64,000 nucleotides of DNA from Acidobacteriaceae bacterium (GTDB lineage: Bacteria; Acidobacteriota; Terriglobia; Terriglobales; Acidobacteriaceae), in contig DASZBM010000003.1 of the NCBI GenBank assembly GCA_035944135.1, forward strand, positions 34,261-98,260. Reading direction: 5' to 3'. Position numbers and translations under genes: made by a program. Within the stretch, counting starts at the first letter, position 1. Each line of letters opens with the position of its first letter. The notes below the pieces were generated by a model, which searched no databases, was not told the origin of the DNA, and saw only the letters and a list, made by a program, of their open reading frames with translations. Shown piece after piece: positions 37,980 to 46,476 of this stretch.

Positions 37980-40048
37980 AATTGAGTTATCGACGCCTGT
38001 TTGGCGCTGTATTTCTTGTGTGCGCGGCACTTCTCCCGTCGCCGTTTTTTGCTCAGAGCTCCACTCCGGCGCCGCAGCAGCCACCCGCCGCTCCCGCACA
38101 ACAGCCGGAACCAGCGCCGCATGGCAAGGTGTTGTACCAAAGCCACCCTGACGCGTCCGACAGCGCCGGCCAGCCACAAACAGAGCCACATCCACAGCCC
38201 GCCGCGAACGAGCCGCAGGCCCCGCCAAGCGCCGAACCCCAGCTCACCGACGCGGACCGCTCGGCGATTCGCATCACCCGGTACGACCTCGACATCCGGC
38301 TCGTGCCTGCGGACTCGCGGCTCACCGGCCGCGCGAAGCTGACCGTGCGGAACGTGAGCGATCGTCCGCTGCCGCGAATCGCGCTGCAGATCTCGTCGAC
38401 ACTGACATGGCAGAACATATCGGTGCAGGGAACTGCGCTGCCCATTGCACAACACCTCCTCGACACCGACGCCGACCACACCGGCCGCGCCAGCGAGTTG
38501 ATCGTCACGCTCCCGAAGCCACTCGCGCCCGGCGAGACCGTCGTAATGGATACCTTCTACGCCGGCACGATCGCGGCCAACAGCGAGCGCCTGGAGCGGC
38601 TCGGCGCATCCTCCGCGCAGGCCCTCCAGACGGATTGGGACGCCATCACACCTGACGCTACAGCCCTGCGCGGCTTCGGCAATGTGCTGTGGTTTCCCGT
38701 TGCGGCTCCGCAGCTTTTTCTGCAGGACGGAAGCCTCGTGCCAGCGATTGGGCGCGAGCGTCTGGAGCATGCGGACACGCCCGTGAGCTTGCGCCTGAGT
38801 GTCGAGTACGCCGGCGAAGCGCCGACGGCAGCATACTTTTGCGGTCGTCGTCAGCCGTTGGCGGCGCTGCATGACAACCAGGATGCTCCTGTCGCCTATG
38901 GCAGCGGGATCGCGACCGCGACATTCAGGGTCGAGCCGATCGGTGTGCGGCCGCTGAGTCTCTTCGTCATCGCGCAGCCGGAGACCTTCATCGCGCCGCT
39001 GCCTGCGCCCGTGTCCTCCTCGTCAAGCTCCGGCACCTCAAACGCGAATGGACCGCAGATGCTCGCCGTTGAGACCACCGACGACCGTGCTCTTCCGCTG
39101 CTCGCCGACTCCGCAGAGCGCGTGGCACCGTTAGTCCAGCAGTGGCTCGGGCCGCATCCTCTCACCGCGCTCACCATCATCGATCATTCCGGACAACCGT
39201 TCGAAGATGGCCCGCTGCTCTTGGCTCCGGTCGGAACGCTTGCCGCGTCTACCTCTGCTCCGCTGCTCGCGCATAGCCTGGCGCACGCGTGGATACAGAC
39301 AGGGCAGCCCTGGATGGATGAAGGGCTCGCTGAGTTTTTCTCGCTCCTGTGGATCGAGCGGGAGCACGGGCGCGATGATGCGGTGAAGCAGCTCGATGCA
39401 GTGATGCAACAGGTCGCGACAGCAGACACGCTCACGGATTCCGGGGCAAACGCCACCAGCGGTACCGCCAGTTCCTCAGCCAGTCAGAGCGCCGCCGTAG
39501 GCCAGCCACTGATCGCCGCCTATGATGAGCTCTTCTTCCGCCGCAAAGCCGCCGCGGTGTGGTGGATGCTGCGCGACATCGTCGGCGAGCAGCCGCTGCA
39601 ACTTGCGCTGAGCGCGTGGCGCACGCAACCGCCCAGCCAGGACTCCGCCGAAGTGCAGGCGCAGAAGTTTGAGGCGCTGCTCGAGAAGACCAGCGGCAAA
39701 GATCTCGCCTGGTTCTTCGATGACTGGGTGCTGCACGACCGCGGCCTGCCTTCGCTGAGCATCGTCGACGTCACGCCGCGCGAGCTTCCCGCGGGCGCCG
39801 GTCATGACAAGGGATGGCTTGTCGCCGTCACGGTCCACAATGCAGGAGCGGCAGCAGCCGAGGTCCCGCTGGTCGTTCGCTCGGGAGAGTTCGCTACGAC
39901 GAAGCGGATTCGCGTCGCCGGGCTTTCGAATACGACCGAGCGCGTCATCATGCAGAATCCGCCGACCGAGGTTGAGCTGAACGATGGAAGCGTGCCCGAG
40001 GCCGGCCCCAGCACGCATACCCGGACGGTCGCACTTCATCAGGAATAG
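37976..40048 (+). CDS. Exported M1-like (aminopeptidase-N-like) protein with degenerate zinc site
   Basis: A 690-aa secreted protein (GTG start overlapping rlmB). A signal peptide (FGAVFLVCAALLPSPFFAQ) and Pro/Gln linker precede an M1-type N-terminal beta domain (about 90-215, with RYDLDIRLVPADSRLTGRAKL and TLPKPLAPGETVVMDTFYAG). The zinc-site region reads HSLAHAW at residues 433-439, where M1 enzymes have HExxH; Glu434 is replaced by Ser. WMDEGLAEFF follows with a spacing about seven residues shorter than in M1. A C-terminal helical domain (about 500-580) and a terminal beta domain are present. It is likely not a working peptidase, although binding or another activity is possible. Confidence 0.82.
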   Translation: MKLSYRRLFGAVFLVCAALLPSPFFAQSSTPAPQQPPAAPAQQPEPAPHGKVLYQSHPDASDSAGQPQTEPHPQPAANEPQAPPSAEPQLTDADRSAIRITRYDLDIRLVPADSRLTGRAKLTVRNVSDRPLPRIALQISSTLTWQNISVQGTALPIAQHLLDTDADHTGRASELIVTLPKPLAPGETVVMDTFYAGTIAANSERLERLGASSAQALQTDWDAITPDATALRGFGNVLWFPVAAPQLFLQDGSLVPAIGRERLEHADTPVSLRLSVEYAGEAPTAAYFCGRRQPLAALHDNQDAPVAYGSGIATATFRVEPIGVRPLSLFVIAQPETFIAPLPAPVSSSSSSGTSNANGPQMLAVETTDDRALPLLADSAERVAPLVQQWLGPHPLTALTIIDHSGQPFEDGPLLLAPVGTLAASTSAPLLAHSLAHAWIQTGQPWMDEGLAEFFSLLWIEREHGRDDAVKQLDAVMQQVATADTLTDSGANATSGTASSSASQSAAVGQPLIAAYDELFFRRKAAAVWWMLRDIVGEQPLQLALSAWRTQPPSQDSAEVQAQKFEALLEKTSGKDLAWFFDDWVLHDRGLPSLSIVDVTPRELPAGAGHDKGWLVAVTVHNAGAAAAEVPLVVRSGEFATTKRIRVAGLSNTTERVIMQNPPTEVELNDGSVPEAGPSTHTRTVALHQE

Positions 40049-40050
40049 CG

Positions 40051-41718
40051 CTAACGCCGCAGGTGTACATTCCGCCGGGCAGGCCGGTGCGGCGGTGGCG
40101 CTGGTGCGCTGCACGCCTGTCCACCGCTCAGCACCCGCGTGCACGAGAGTGCGATGGGATGAATCGTGTCTGATGCAGTCGAGCTGTTCGCAGGCACGAG
40201 ATCTGTACTGTCGGCGAGCTGTGGTAGCGCATGCGCGATGCTCGCCAACTGCGTCTCACTCGCGTCGCCGGTAACGATGAAGCTGTAGCCCGTCGGCGAA
40301 GCCTGGCCACTCAGCGTCAGGTCGGCGCCCGGGCCGAGGCGCAAAGGTGTGGGTTTCAGCAATGCCGTCCAGCCGTCACCTGAGGAGCCGACAGTTGCCT
40401 CAAAACTCTGCGATGGCACTTCGGTCTCGCCTTTGGCGGAAACGATTTCCCCGTTCGCGCGCCGCGGCTGAACAGGCATGGTCAATGTGACTGTGCCGTT
40501 CCAGTCAGCGAGAGGCGTTTGCGCAAGGTGCACGAGGTCCGCGTCGACCGTACCCTGTACGCGCGGCTCAGCCGGAATACGCGCAGAGAAAAGCCGCATC
40601 CACCCGAAGACCCACTCCAGTGGAAGCTTCTGCGCTTGCGCGGTCGCTTGCGCCCGCGGTTGCGTGAGGTCCAGAGCGGGCACAGCGATCTCGATCGGTT
40701 GCGGTCCCGCAGTGGGCACCTCGCAGGCGACGTTCGACAAGCGCGCCCCGGGCACATCGGCGCTGCTCGTGCAGCTTATCGACTCATCCAGCGAATGCGC
40801 CGGCACAAAATCCGCCCGTCGCAGGTCCACCAGCGTCACCTTCATCTTCAGCGCCGCCGCCGCCAGCGGTCCCTGCAGCCATACGTCGGAATGCAGCGTG
40901 CCACGCCAGTCACGATCGCTGCCCGAAACCAGCCGGCTCGCTTCACCGAGTGGAGCATCGTACCAACTCGCGTGCACATTCACCGGAACATCCTGCATGC
41001 GCGCTGCGCGCTGCAGCGAACCCTCGAGTCGCACTGTTCCCGGGTCGCCGATATTCGCATCCGTGCGCGAGGGCTTTCCCTCCAGCCGCACGTGCCACTC
41101 CTGTGGCGAAGGAAGCCAGAGCGCGAAGTCCGCATCGGTCAAGGAGAACGGCATCTTCTCCTGTCCGAGCTTGAGATTGATGCGCCCGCCCGTGGCTTCG
41201 ATGTAAGGGAAGCGTGGCGCCGGCCCGGCACGCTGTTGTGCGGTAGGCGCCGTGTTCACCTGCGACGCGCGGAGCAGCACGCCTTCAAGGTTCCAGCGCC
41301 CGTCCGCACTGCGCACCAGATTCACGCTCGGGTCAACGAACTTCACGCGGGAGAACTCGACGCGCTCTTGCCACAGCGAGCTGACTCGCAATGTGGCGAC
41401 AACTTCATTCGCGCGAATCGTCGGCTCGTTGCCGAACGCGGGATCCTCGCTGACGACGAAATTCTGCAGAGTGAAACCAGGCATCGGCAGCAGGTGCAGT
41501 GTCACCTTGTCGAGATGCACCGGCCGCCCCAGGCTCTCGCTCATGCTCGTCACAATGCGCCGCTGATACCGTCCGACGTTCAGCAGTGGAGGTGTAATCG
41601 CGAGCAGCAGCAGAACCAGCACCATCGCGGTAGCCATCATCACACGCTGGCGGCGCCGTGCGTGCTCCATCCTCTGCTCGTTGAATTCCATCCGGTCGCT
41701 GTCTTCGAGTTCAATCAT
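40051..41718 (-). CDS. AsmA-like inner-membrane-anchored protein
   Basis: A roughly 555-aa protein with a cytoplasmic N-terminus, one transmembrane helix (VMMATAMVLVLLLLAITPPL) and a large periplasmic part resembling AsmA: GRYQRRIVTSMSESLGRPVH, LHLLPMPGFTLQNFVVSEDP, and later VRLEGSLQRAARM, DVWLQGPLAAAALKMKVTL. AsmA-like proteins are bridge-like factors linked to phospholipid transport and outer-membrane biogenesis. The start could be 41754 (GTG), 41718 or 41691, and none has a clear ribosome binding site. It lies 52 bp after a signal peptidase gene and converges on the M1-like gene with a 2-bp gap. Confidence 0.8.
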   Translation of the reverse strand: MIELEDSDRMEFNEQRMEHARRRQRVMMATAMVLVLLLLAITPPLLNVGRYQRRIVTSMSESLGRPVHLDKVTLHLLPMPGFTLQNFVVSEDPAFGNEPTIRANEVVATLRVSSLWQERVEFSRVKFVDPSVNLVRSADGRWNLEGVLLRASQVNTAPTAQQRAGPAPRFPYIEATGGRINLKLGQEKMPFSLTDADFALWLPSPQEWHVRLEGKPSRTDANIGDPGTVRLEGSLQRAARMQDVPVNVHASWYDAPLGEASRLVSGSDRDWRGTLHSDVWLQGPLAAAALKMKVTLVDLRRADFVPAHSLDESISCTSSADVPGARLSNVACEVPTAGPQPIEIAVPALDLTQPRAQATAQAQKLPLEWVFGWMRLFSARIPAEPRVQGTVDADLVHLAQTPLADWNGTVTLTMPVQPRRANGEIVSAKGETEVPSQSFEATVGSSGDGWTALLKPTPLRLGPGADLTLSGQASPTGYSFIVTGDASETQLASIAHALPQLADSTDLVPANSSTASDTIHPIALSCTRVLSGGQACSAPAPPPHRPARRNVHLRR

Positions 41719-41770
41719 GGGACGCAAGTTCGCGTGCCGCCGTATCGACGGCACTCAGGCTATTCAACGC

Positions 41771-42658
41771 TCATCGAACGACGTGGAAGGTGCGGCTCCA
41801 GCGCGTTCCGCTGAAGAAGTGCGTCACAACATGCAACATGAAGCTCATGCGGTCGCCCAGGCTGGTCTTGTCCTCCTGGTCGGCCGGAGTCTGGAACGAC
41901 CAGTAAACAAACATCGGTCGTCCCATGATGTTTTCCATTGGAACAAAACCCCAGAAGCGGCTGTCGAGGCTTTCGGTGCGGTTGTCGCCCATGGCGAAGA
42001 TTCTGTCCGGCGGCACCACGATATCGTCACCCTGGATGTGCGTCGGCAGGTCCACGCGCCACAAGTCCGTCACCTGGATATCCGGCGGCGGTGCAATTGC
42101 AGGGAAGTCGTCACGATACGGCTGATACGCATCTTCAAAATCGCCGTCGTTGTCGTTCGGCATCTTCGCATACGGCTCGTTCTGGGCAACGCCGTTGACG
42201 TACACCACCCCGTGGCGGAGATGAATATGGTCGCCCGGAACTCCGATGGCGCGTTTCACCAGGATCAGGTCCGGCGTCTCTGGGTTCGGCTTCAGGAAGA
42301 CGATAATGTCGCCGCGCTTCACCGGCCGGTAGTGCACAAATGGCGCCCACGAGGTCGGCGGAGCGATCGTGATGCGGTCCACGACCACGTGGTCGCCAAT
42401 CAGCAGTGTCTTCTCCATCGACCCAGAAGGGATCACGAAGTTCTGAAAGATGAACCCCATGATGAAGAGCCCAACCACCAGCACCGAGCAGATCGAAGCA
42501 AGCGCCTCCAGCGGCGTCTCCTTGATCTCGGCATCCGCTGGACGTCCGGCAGCCAAATTCGCGGTGATCACGGCCTCCTCGCTGCGCTCGGCCGCAGCAC
42601 GCGTCTCAGCGGCACTGTCTGCAACTCTTGTCAAAATGGTCGCTCTCCTGCCACGCAA
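41771..42658 (-). CDS. lepB: Signal peptidase I (first paralogue)
   Basis: Removes signal peptides from Sec substrates at the outer face of the inner membrane. The 295-aa product has a cytosolic N-terminus of about 50 residues, one membrane helix (ICSVLVVGLFIMGFIFQNF), box B VIPSGSMEKTL with the catalytic Ser, box D RPVKRGDIIVF and LVKRAIGVPGD with the general-base Lys, and box E AMGDNRTESLDSRFWG. An acidic insert (KMPNDNDGDFEDAYQPYRDD) separates boxes D and E. A second signal peptidase gene is immediately upstream. Confidence 0.95.
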   Translation of the reverse strand: MRGRRATILTRVADSAAETRAAAERSEEAVITANLAAGRPADAEIKETPLEALASICSVLVVGLFIMGFIFQNFVIPSGSMEKTLLIGDHVVVDRITIAPPTSWAPFVHYRPVKRGDIIVFLKPNPETPDLILVKRAIGVPGDHIHLRHGVVYVNGVAQNEPYAKMPNDNDGDFEDAYQPYRDDFPAIAPPPDIQVTDLWRVDLPTHIQGDDIVVPPDRIFAMGDNRTESLDSRFWGFVPMENIMGRPMFVYWSFQTPADQEDKTSLGDRMSFMLHVVTHFFSGTRWSRTFHVVR

Positions 42659-42741
42659 CGTGGTTCTGCCAGTGTACCCCGTTGCCTGCTGAGGAGTTCG
42701 TTACGAGAGTGTTTGGAAGTTACCGCAGGACATCAAAGCCT

Positions 42742-43530
42742 TTAGCGCAGCACATGAAAGCTCAGCGCCGTACGCAGCCGCGCTCGCAGCGTCGGCGGCG
42801 CACTATCGTCATCGGTGGGGATGATCGAAAAGTAAACAACAAATGGACGGCCGACTACATCGCGCTCCGGCACGAAGCCCCAGTACCGGCTGTCCTCGCT
42901 GTCGTTGCGGTTGTCGCCCAGCACGAAGAGCTGCCCCTTGGGAACCGTGATCTCACCGTCCACAATGCTGCGCCGTAACCGCATCCACCAGTTCGGATCC
43001 AGGCTCGGATCAGCCGTCCGCACCGACGGAAAATTGTCGCGGAAGTCGTCCACGGCGGCTGGCGAGTAAAACGCATACGGTTCGTCGACCGCCTGGTCGT
43101 TTATCCATACGCGTCCATGTTTCAGCCGCACACGGTCGCCCGGCACCGCCACGACGCGCTTCACCAGGTGCATCGAGGGATCGACGGGATAGTGGAACAC
43201 CACCAGATCGCCGCGATGAATGTTCGACGAAGGCAGCATCCACGAGAGCGCACCCTCCGGCTCATAGGACTGCTTGTCGACCATCAGGAAGTCGCCCACC
43301 CGCAGCGTCGGCACCATCGACTCCGACGGAATCCGGAACGGCTGCAGAATAAACGTCATGGCAAACAGCGCGACCACCAGGAACTCGCACAGCGAGCGCA
43401 GCGTCGCCAGCAGGCCATGATGTGCCTTCGAACCCGGCATCACGCCGGCAGACATCGCGCGCGCTGCACGTACCGGCTCCCGGCGCTCAAACTGCGCTGT
43501 ATCCACAGCGAGTATGGAAAGCGGCGTCAT
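42742..43530 (-). CDS. lepB: Signal peptidase I (second paralogue)
   Basis: A 262-aa paralogue of the downstream gene with the same layout: one membrane helix (CEFLVVALFAMTFILQPF), RIPSESMVPTLRVGD with the catalytic Ser, LVKRVVAVPGDRVRLKHG with the Lys, and VLGDNRNDSEDSRYWG. The start at 43530 overlaps the rnc stop by 4 bp (ATGA). Both paralogues keep all catalytic residues and a similar C-terminal block (GRPFVVYFSI / GRPMFVYWSF), so they look like a tandem duplication that has since diverged. Confidence 0.95.
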   Translation of the reverse strand: MTPLSILAVDTAQFERREPVRAARAMSAGVMPGSKAHHGLLATLRSLCEFLVVALFAMTFILQPFRIPSESMVPTLRVGDFLMVDKQSYEPEGALSWMLPSSNIHRGDLVVFHYPVDPSMHLVKRVVAVPGDRVRLKHGRVWINDQAVDEPYAFYSPAAVDDFRDNFPSVRTADPSLDPNWWMRLRRSIVDGEITVPKGQLFVLGDNRNDSEDSRYWGFVPERDVVGRPFVVYFSIIPTDDDSAPPTLRARLRTALSFHVLR

Positions 43531-44441
43531 GCTGCGTCCTCGCTTCTCTTTGCCTCGGTCTCCTTGGGCTGCTTCCAGTGCTTCAGTGCCAGCTCCGCGG
43601 CCTTCTGCTGCGCCTCTTTCTTGCTCGCACCTTCCGCCGTGGCGAGCACGGAAATCGTTTCGCCTGGTCCTTCGATGCGGGCTTCCACCTTGAAGCAACG
43701 CTGGTGCGCCGGTCCGGTCTGCTCCGTGTCGACATAGCGCAAACGTCCTGCGCCATAAGCCTGAACACGCTCCTGCAGCAGCGTCTTGGCATCCCGCAGC
43801 GCGCCGCGGCCGCCGTCCATCTTCAGCGCGGCCTCCATCGATGCCAGTTCAGGCTTCACCAGCTTCTGCTCAACCAGTCGCCGCACCTCGCGGAATCCTT
43901 CCTTGCCTGCCGCGTTCGCGTCCAGGTAGATCGCCGCCAGCACGGCCTCTGCCGCGTTGGCCAGCAGCGCCGGCTTCCGCCGAGCTCCATTCTGCTCCGC
44001 GCTCCGGCCTACCAGCAGATGCTCATCCAGTCCTAACTCGCATCCCAGCTTCGCCATCCGCTGACGGCTTACCAGGCTGGCACGCATGCGGGTCAGTTCG
44101 CCTTCGCTGCGGTCAGGAAAGCGCTGGTACAACAGCTCCGTCACCGCCAATCCCAGCACAGCGTCGCCCACGAACTCCAACTGCTCATTGTCCGTTCCGG
44201 GGGCATTCTTCGTCTCATGCGCTGCAATATCGGCTGGATCTGTTCTGGCCTCATAGGGGTGCGACCGGTGCGTGAGGGCCAGCTTCAGCAGCCCGGGCTT
44301 CGCGAACTTGTAGCCCAGATTTTGTTCGAGAGCGGACCGCGAAGTGTTGCCGCCCCCCGCAGACACACGTGGGCGCCGCTCCGCGCTGGGAGGGGCCGCC
44401 GTCGTTCCCGATGGCACCGACTTGCTCCGCTGAGTACCCAT
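43527..44441 (-). CDS. rnc: Ribonuclease III
   Basis: Double-strand-specific endoribonuclease processing rRNA and mRNA. The 304-aa product has a disordered N-terminus of about 35 residues, the RNase III domain (LTHRSHPYEA, signature NEQLEFVGDAVLGLAVTELL, and LANAAEAVLAAIYLD with metal-binding acids) and a C-terminal dsRNA-binding domain (about 215-290, DAKTLLQERVQAYGAGRLRY, ASKKEAQQKAAELAL). An insert (ARTDPADIAAHETKNAPGTD) lies just before the signature. It heads the rnc-lepB-lepB group, a known type of association. Confidence 0.96.
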   Translation of the reverse strand: MGTQRSKSVPSGTTAAPPSAERRPRVSAGGGNTSRSALEQNLGYKFAKPGLLKLALTHRSHPYEARTDPADIAAHETKNAPGTDNEQLEFVGDAVLGLAVTELLYQRFPDRSEGELTRMRASLVSRQRMAKLGCELGLDEHLLVGRSAEQNGARRKPALLANAAEAVLAAIYLDANAAGKEGFREVRRLVEQKLVKPELASMEAALKMDGGRGALRDAKTLLQERVQAYGAGRLRYVDTEQTGPAHQRCFKVEARIEGPGETISVLATAEGASKKEAQQKAAELALKHWKQPKETEAKRSEDAA

Positions 44442-44526
44442 AAACCTGCTGCTCTAGTTTACGCGGCTGGCCCGGGGGATGTTGCTCCAACGAAGGTGGG
44501 CGAACCCTCCCACCAATCTGCCCCGG

Positions 44527-46350
44527 CTACTTCGGGGCGTCCGGTTTGTAGGCCTCTTTCTGGGCCTTGCCGGTTGGGTCGAAGTTTGCATCGCTCTGAT
44601 CCGGCTGGGCGTCCTCGCGCCGGGGCAGGGCAAACGGCTTCTTCAGCCCGGCCTCGGCCGCCTGGCGCGTGTCTGGCCGCCCATCCCGAACCTCGAGCGC
44701 CGCCTGATATTCGGCCACGGCGTGGTTCCGGTCCGGCGTCGCCATCGTGTCGTATAGCCGGCCCAGGTAGATGTGGCTCCAGGCTAGCGTCCGCGGGTCC
44801 TTGGTCAGCGTCAGGGTCTTTTCAAACCCGTCCTTCGCCTCTTCAGCATCCCCGTGGATCAGGTCCACCCGCGCCAGCAGATACTGGGCCTCGCCATGGT
44901 CGGCTTTCGGATCCTGCATGGCCTTGTCTGCCAGCTCCGCCGCGCCGTCCACATCGCCTTTGGCCAGGTCCATCTCCGCGAGGTCAAGCCCTTCCAGCTT
45001 GTGCGGCCGCGTCCCTCCCCGGCTCAATGGGTCCGCAGGTGCCTCCTTCACAAAGACAATCTGCTGCGCATGCCGCCGCTCGCGATCCACGTCCATGCCG
45101 TAGATCATCGGTGCAATCTCATCGCGCAGCCCGTCGCCGTTATGCTCCATGGCTCCAAGCGCCTGGTAAAAGTAGCCGGTCAGCACCCATCCTTGTGCCT
45201 CGTCGGTGTCGACGAGCCGCTGCCGCGCCAGCGTGTTCGCGTGATCATAGACGGCCTTCTGCGCCTCGTAGCGGTCGGTCTCTGCACGTCCCACTGCGCC
45301 CTTTGGCTTCTGCGGAGCGGGCGAATCGACCACAAACAACTTCGCCTCGATCGCCTTGATCAGGCACTCGGTAATCAGCGCCACGGCGTCGCTCTTGTAC
45401 GTGAACTCGATCGGCGCATCCTGCACGCCTCGAAGCACCGGCTGAATGCGCTCCATCGCCTGGCCGCGGCTGTACACCATCGGCTCCACAACGTAGTGCA
45501 GGTAAATATGGCGGATCTCATTCATCCGCACGGGGTCGCCCGCGCTGCTATCCGGCGACATCACGATGATGTAATCCATGCCGTAAATGCGCGCGTTCGT
45601 CAGCGCCGGCGATAGCATCGGCTCCAGCAGCACAAGGAAGCGGCGTCCGTCGTAGCTCGAGACCGGCTGGTGCAGATAGATGTTCGTGTTCAAAATCATC
45701 TTCACCATGGGGTCGTGCACGCGCGCCGCCAACGCCTCGTACTCCGCCCGATGATGCACCCAGATGTAGTGCAGATTCACCTGCTCGGCGAACGCGCGCA
45801 GCAGCGGCAGCACGTTGACCACCTGCGCAGCTTGCGGCGGCAGCTCCGTCTCATCCACGTTCGGCGTCAGGTCTGGCGCGGGCGAGAGATAAAGCGCTAG
45901 CGACACATACTGCCCAATCCCCAAACCAGAGTCCGTCAGCCGGTGCTGCGAAACGTAGTCGCACAGCGCGTCGCGGCTCTTGCGCGCGTCTTCAGACTGC
46001 TGCAGCGCGGCGTTCATGTCCGCCCGGATCTCGGCCCGCACCGGCGCCGAGTGATCCAGGTCGGCATCGTAGCCACATGCATTCAGCGCCGCCGCCATCT
46101 GGAACAGCGGCTCGCTGGTCTCCAGCGTTACCGCGGCGCCGCCCGGCTCAATCTGCGCCGCCCTCGGTCTCGCGATGGGGTTTTGGTTATCGGCAGCCTG
46201 CTCACCCGGAGGCGCCGACGAAGACGATGACGAGCTCTGCGCAAACGCAACAGGGCCCATCAGCCCGAGACAAACAACCCCTGAACCGATCGCGAAAAGG
46301 GCTGGCTGGAGGATGCGATTCAAAAGGGGCACCGTACTGAACTGACGCAC
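44527..46350 (-). CDS. Exported TPR-containing protein of unknown function
   Basis: A 607-aa protein with a signal peptide (FAIGSGVVCLGLMGPVAFAQ) and low-complexity Ser/Gln region. The middle part contains NEIRHIYLHYVVEPM, which sits like a metallopeptidase helix but has Ile where HExxH needs Glu. The C-terminal third (about 440-580) has TPR-like repeats (KLEGLDLAEMDLAKGDVDGA, HGEAQYLLARVDLIHGDAEE, LAWSHIYLGRLYDTM). The ending is Lys/Asp/Pro-rich. I do not recognise a named family. It follows the anti-sigma gene at 126 bp on the same strand, so it may or may not share its transcript. Confidence 0.75.
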   Translation of the reverse strand: MRQFSTVPLLNRILQPALFAIGSGVVCLGLMGPVAFAQSSSSSSSAPPGEQAADNQNPIARPRAAQIEPGGAAVTLETSEPLFQMAAALNACGYDADLDHSAPVRAEIRADMNAALQQSEDARKSRDALCDYVSQHRLTDSGLGIGQYVSLALYLSPAPDLTPNVDETELPPQAAQVVNVLPLLRAFAEQVNLHYIWVHHRAEYEALAARVHDPMVKMILNTNIYLHQPVSSYDGRRFLVLLEPMLSPALTNARIYGMDYIIVMSPDSSAGDPVRMNEIRHIYLHYVVEPMVYSRGQAMERIQPVLRGVQDAPIEFTYKSDAVALITECLIKAIEAKLFVVDSPAPQKPKGAVGRAETDRYEAQKAVYDHANTLARQRLVDTDEAQGWVLTGYFYQALGAMEHNGDGLRDEIAPMIYGMDVDRERRHAQQIVFVKEAPADPLSRGGTRPHKLEGLDLAEMDLAKGDVDGAAELADKAMQDPKADHGEAQYLLARVDLIHGDAEEAKDGFEKTLTLTKDPRTLAWSHIYLGRLYDTMATPDRNHAVAEYQAALEVRDGRPDTRQAAEAGLKKPFALPRREDAQPDQSDANFDPTGKAQKEAYKPDAPK

Positions 46351-46476
46351 CCGCTTAGTCTATGGAAGCGGCACAAGACATCGCAAACACGTCGTGTCTC
46401 GAAGGGGCACGGCTTTAGCCCTGCCGTAACCCGCCGCAAAGGAAGCAGGCTTTCGCCTCTGGGGTATCCGCTAGCC
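46351..46476. repeat. Intergenic palindromic element
   Basis: A 126-bp gap between two minus-strand genes. It contains GGGGCACGGCTTTAGCCCTG around 46405-46424, an interrupted palindrome centred on GGCTTTAGCC, then a second C/G-rich block with GCAGGCTTTCGCCTC around 46446. The look is that of an interspersed palindromic element and not of a promoter; no gene is seen. Confidence 0.4.
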
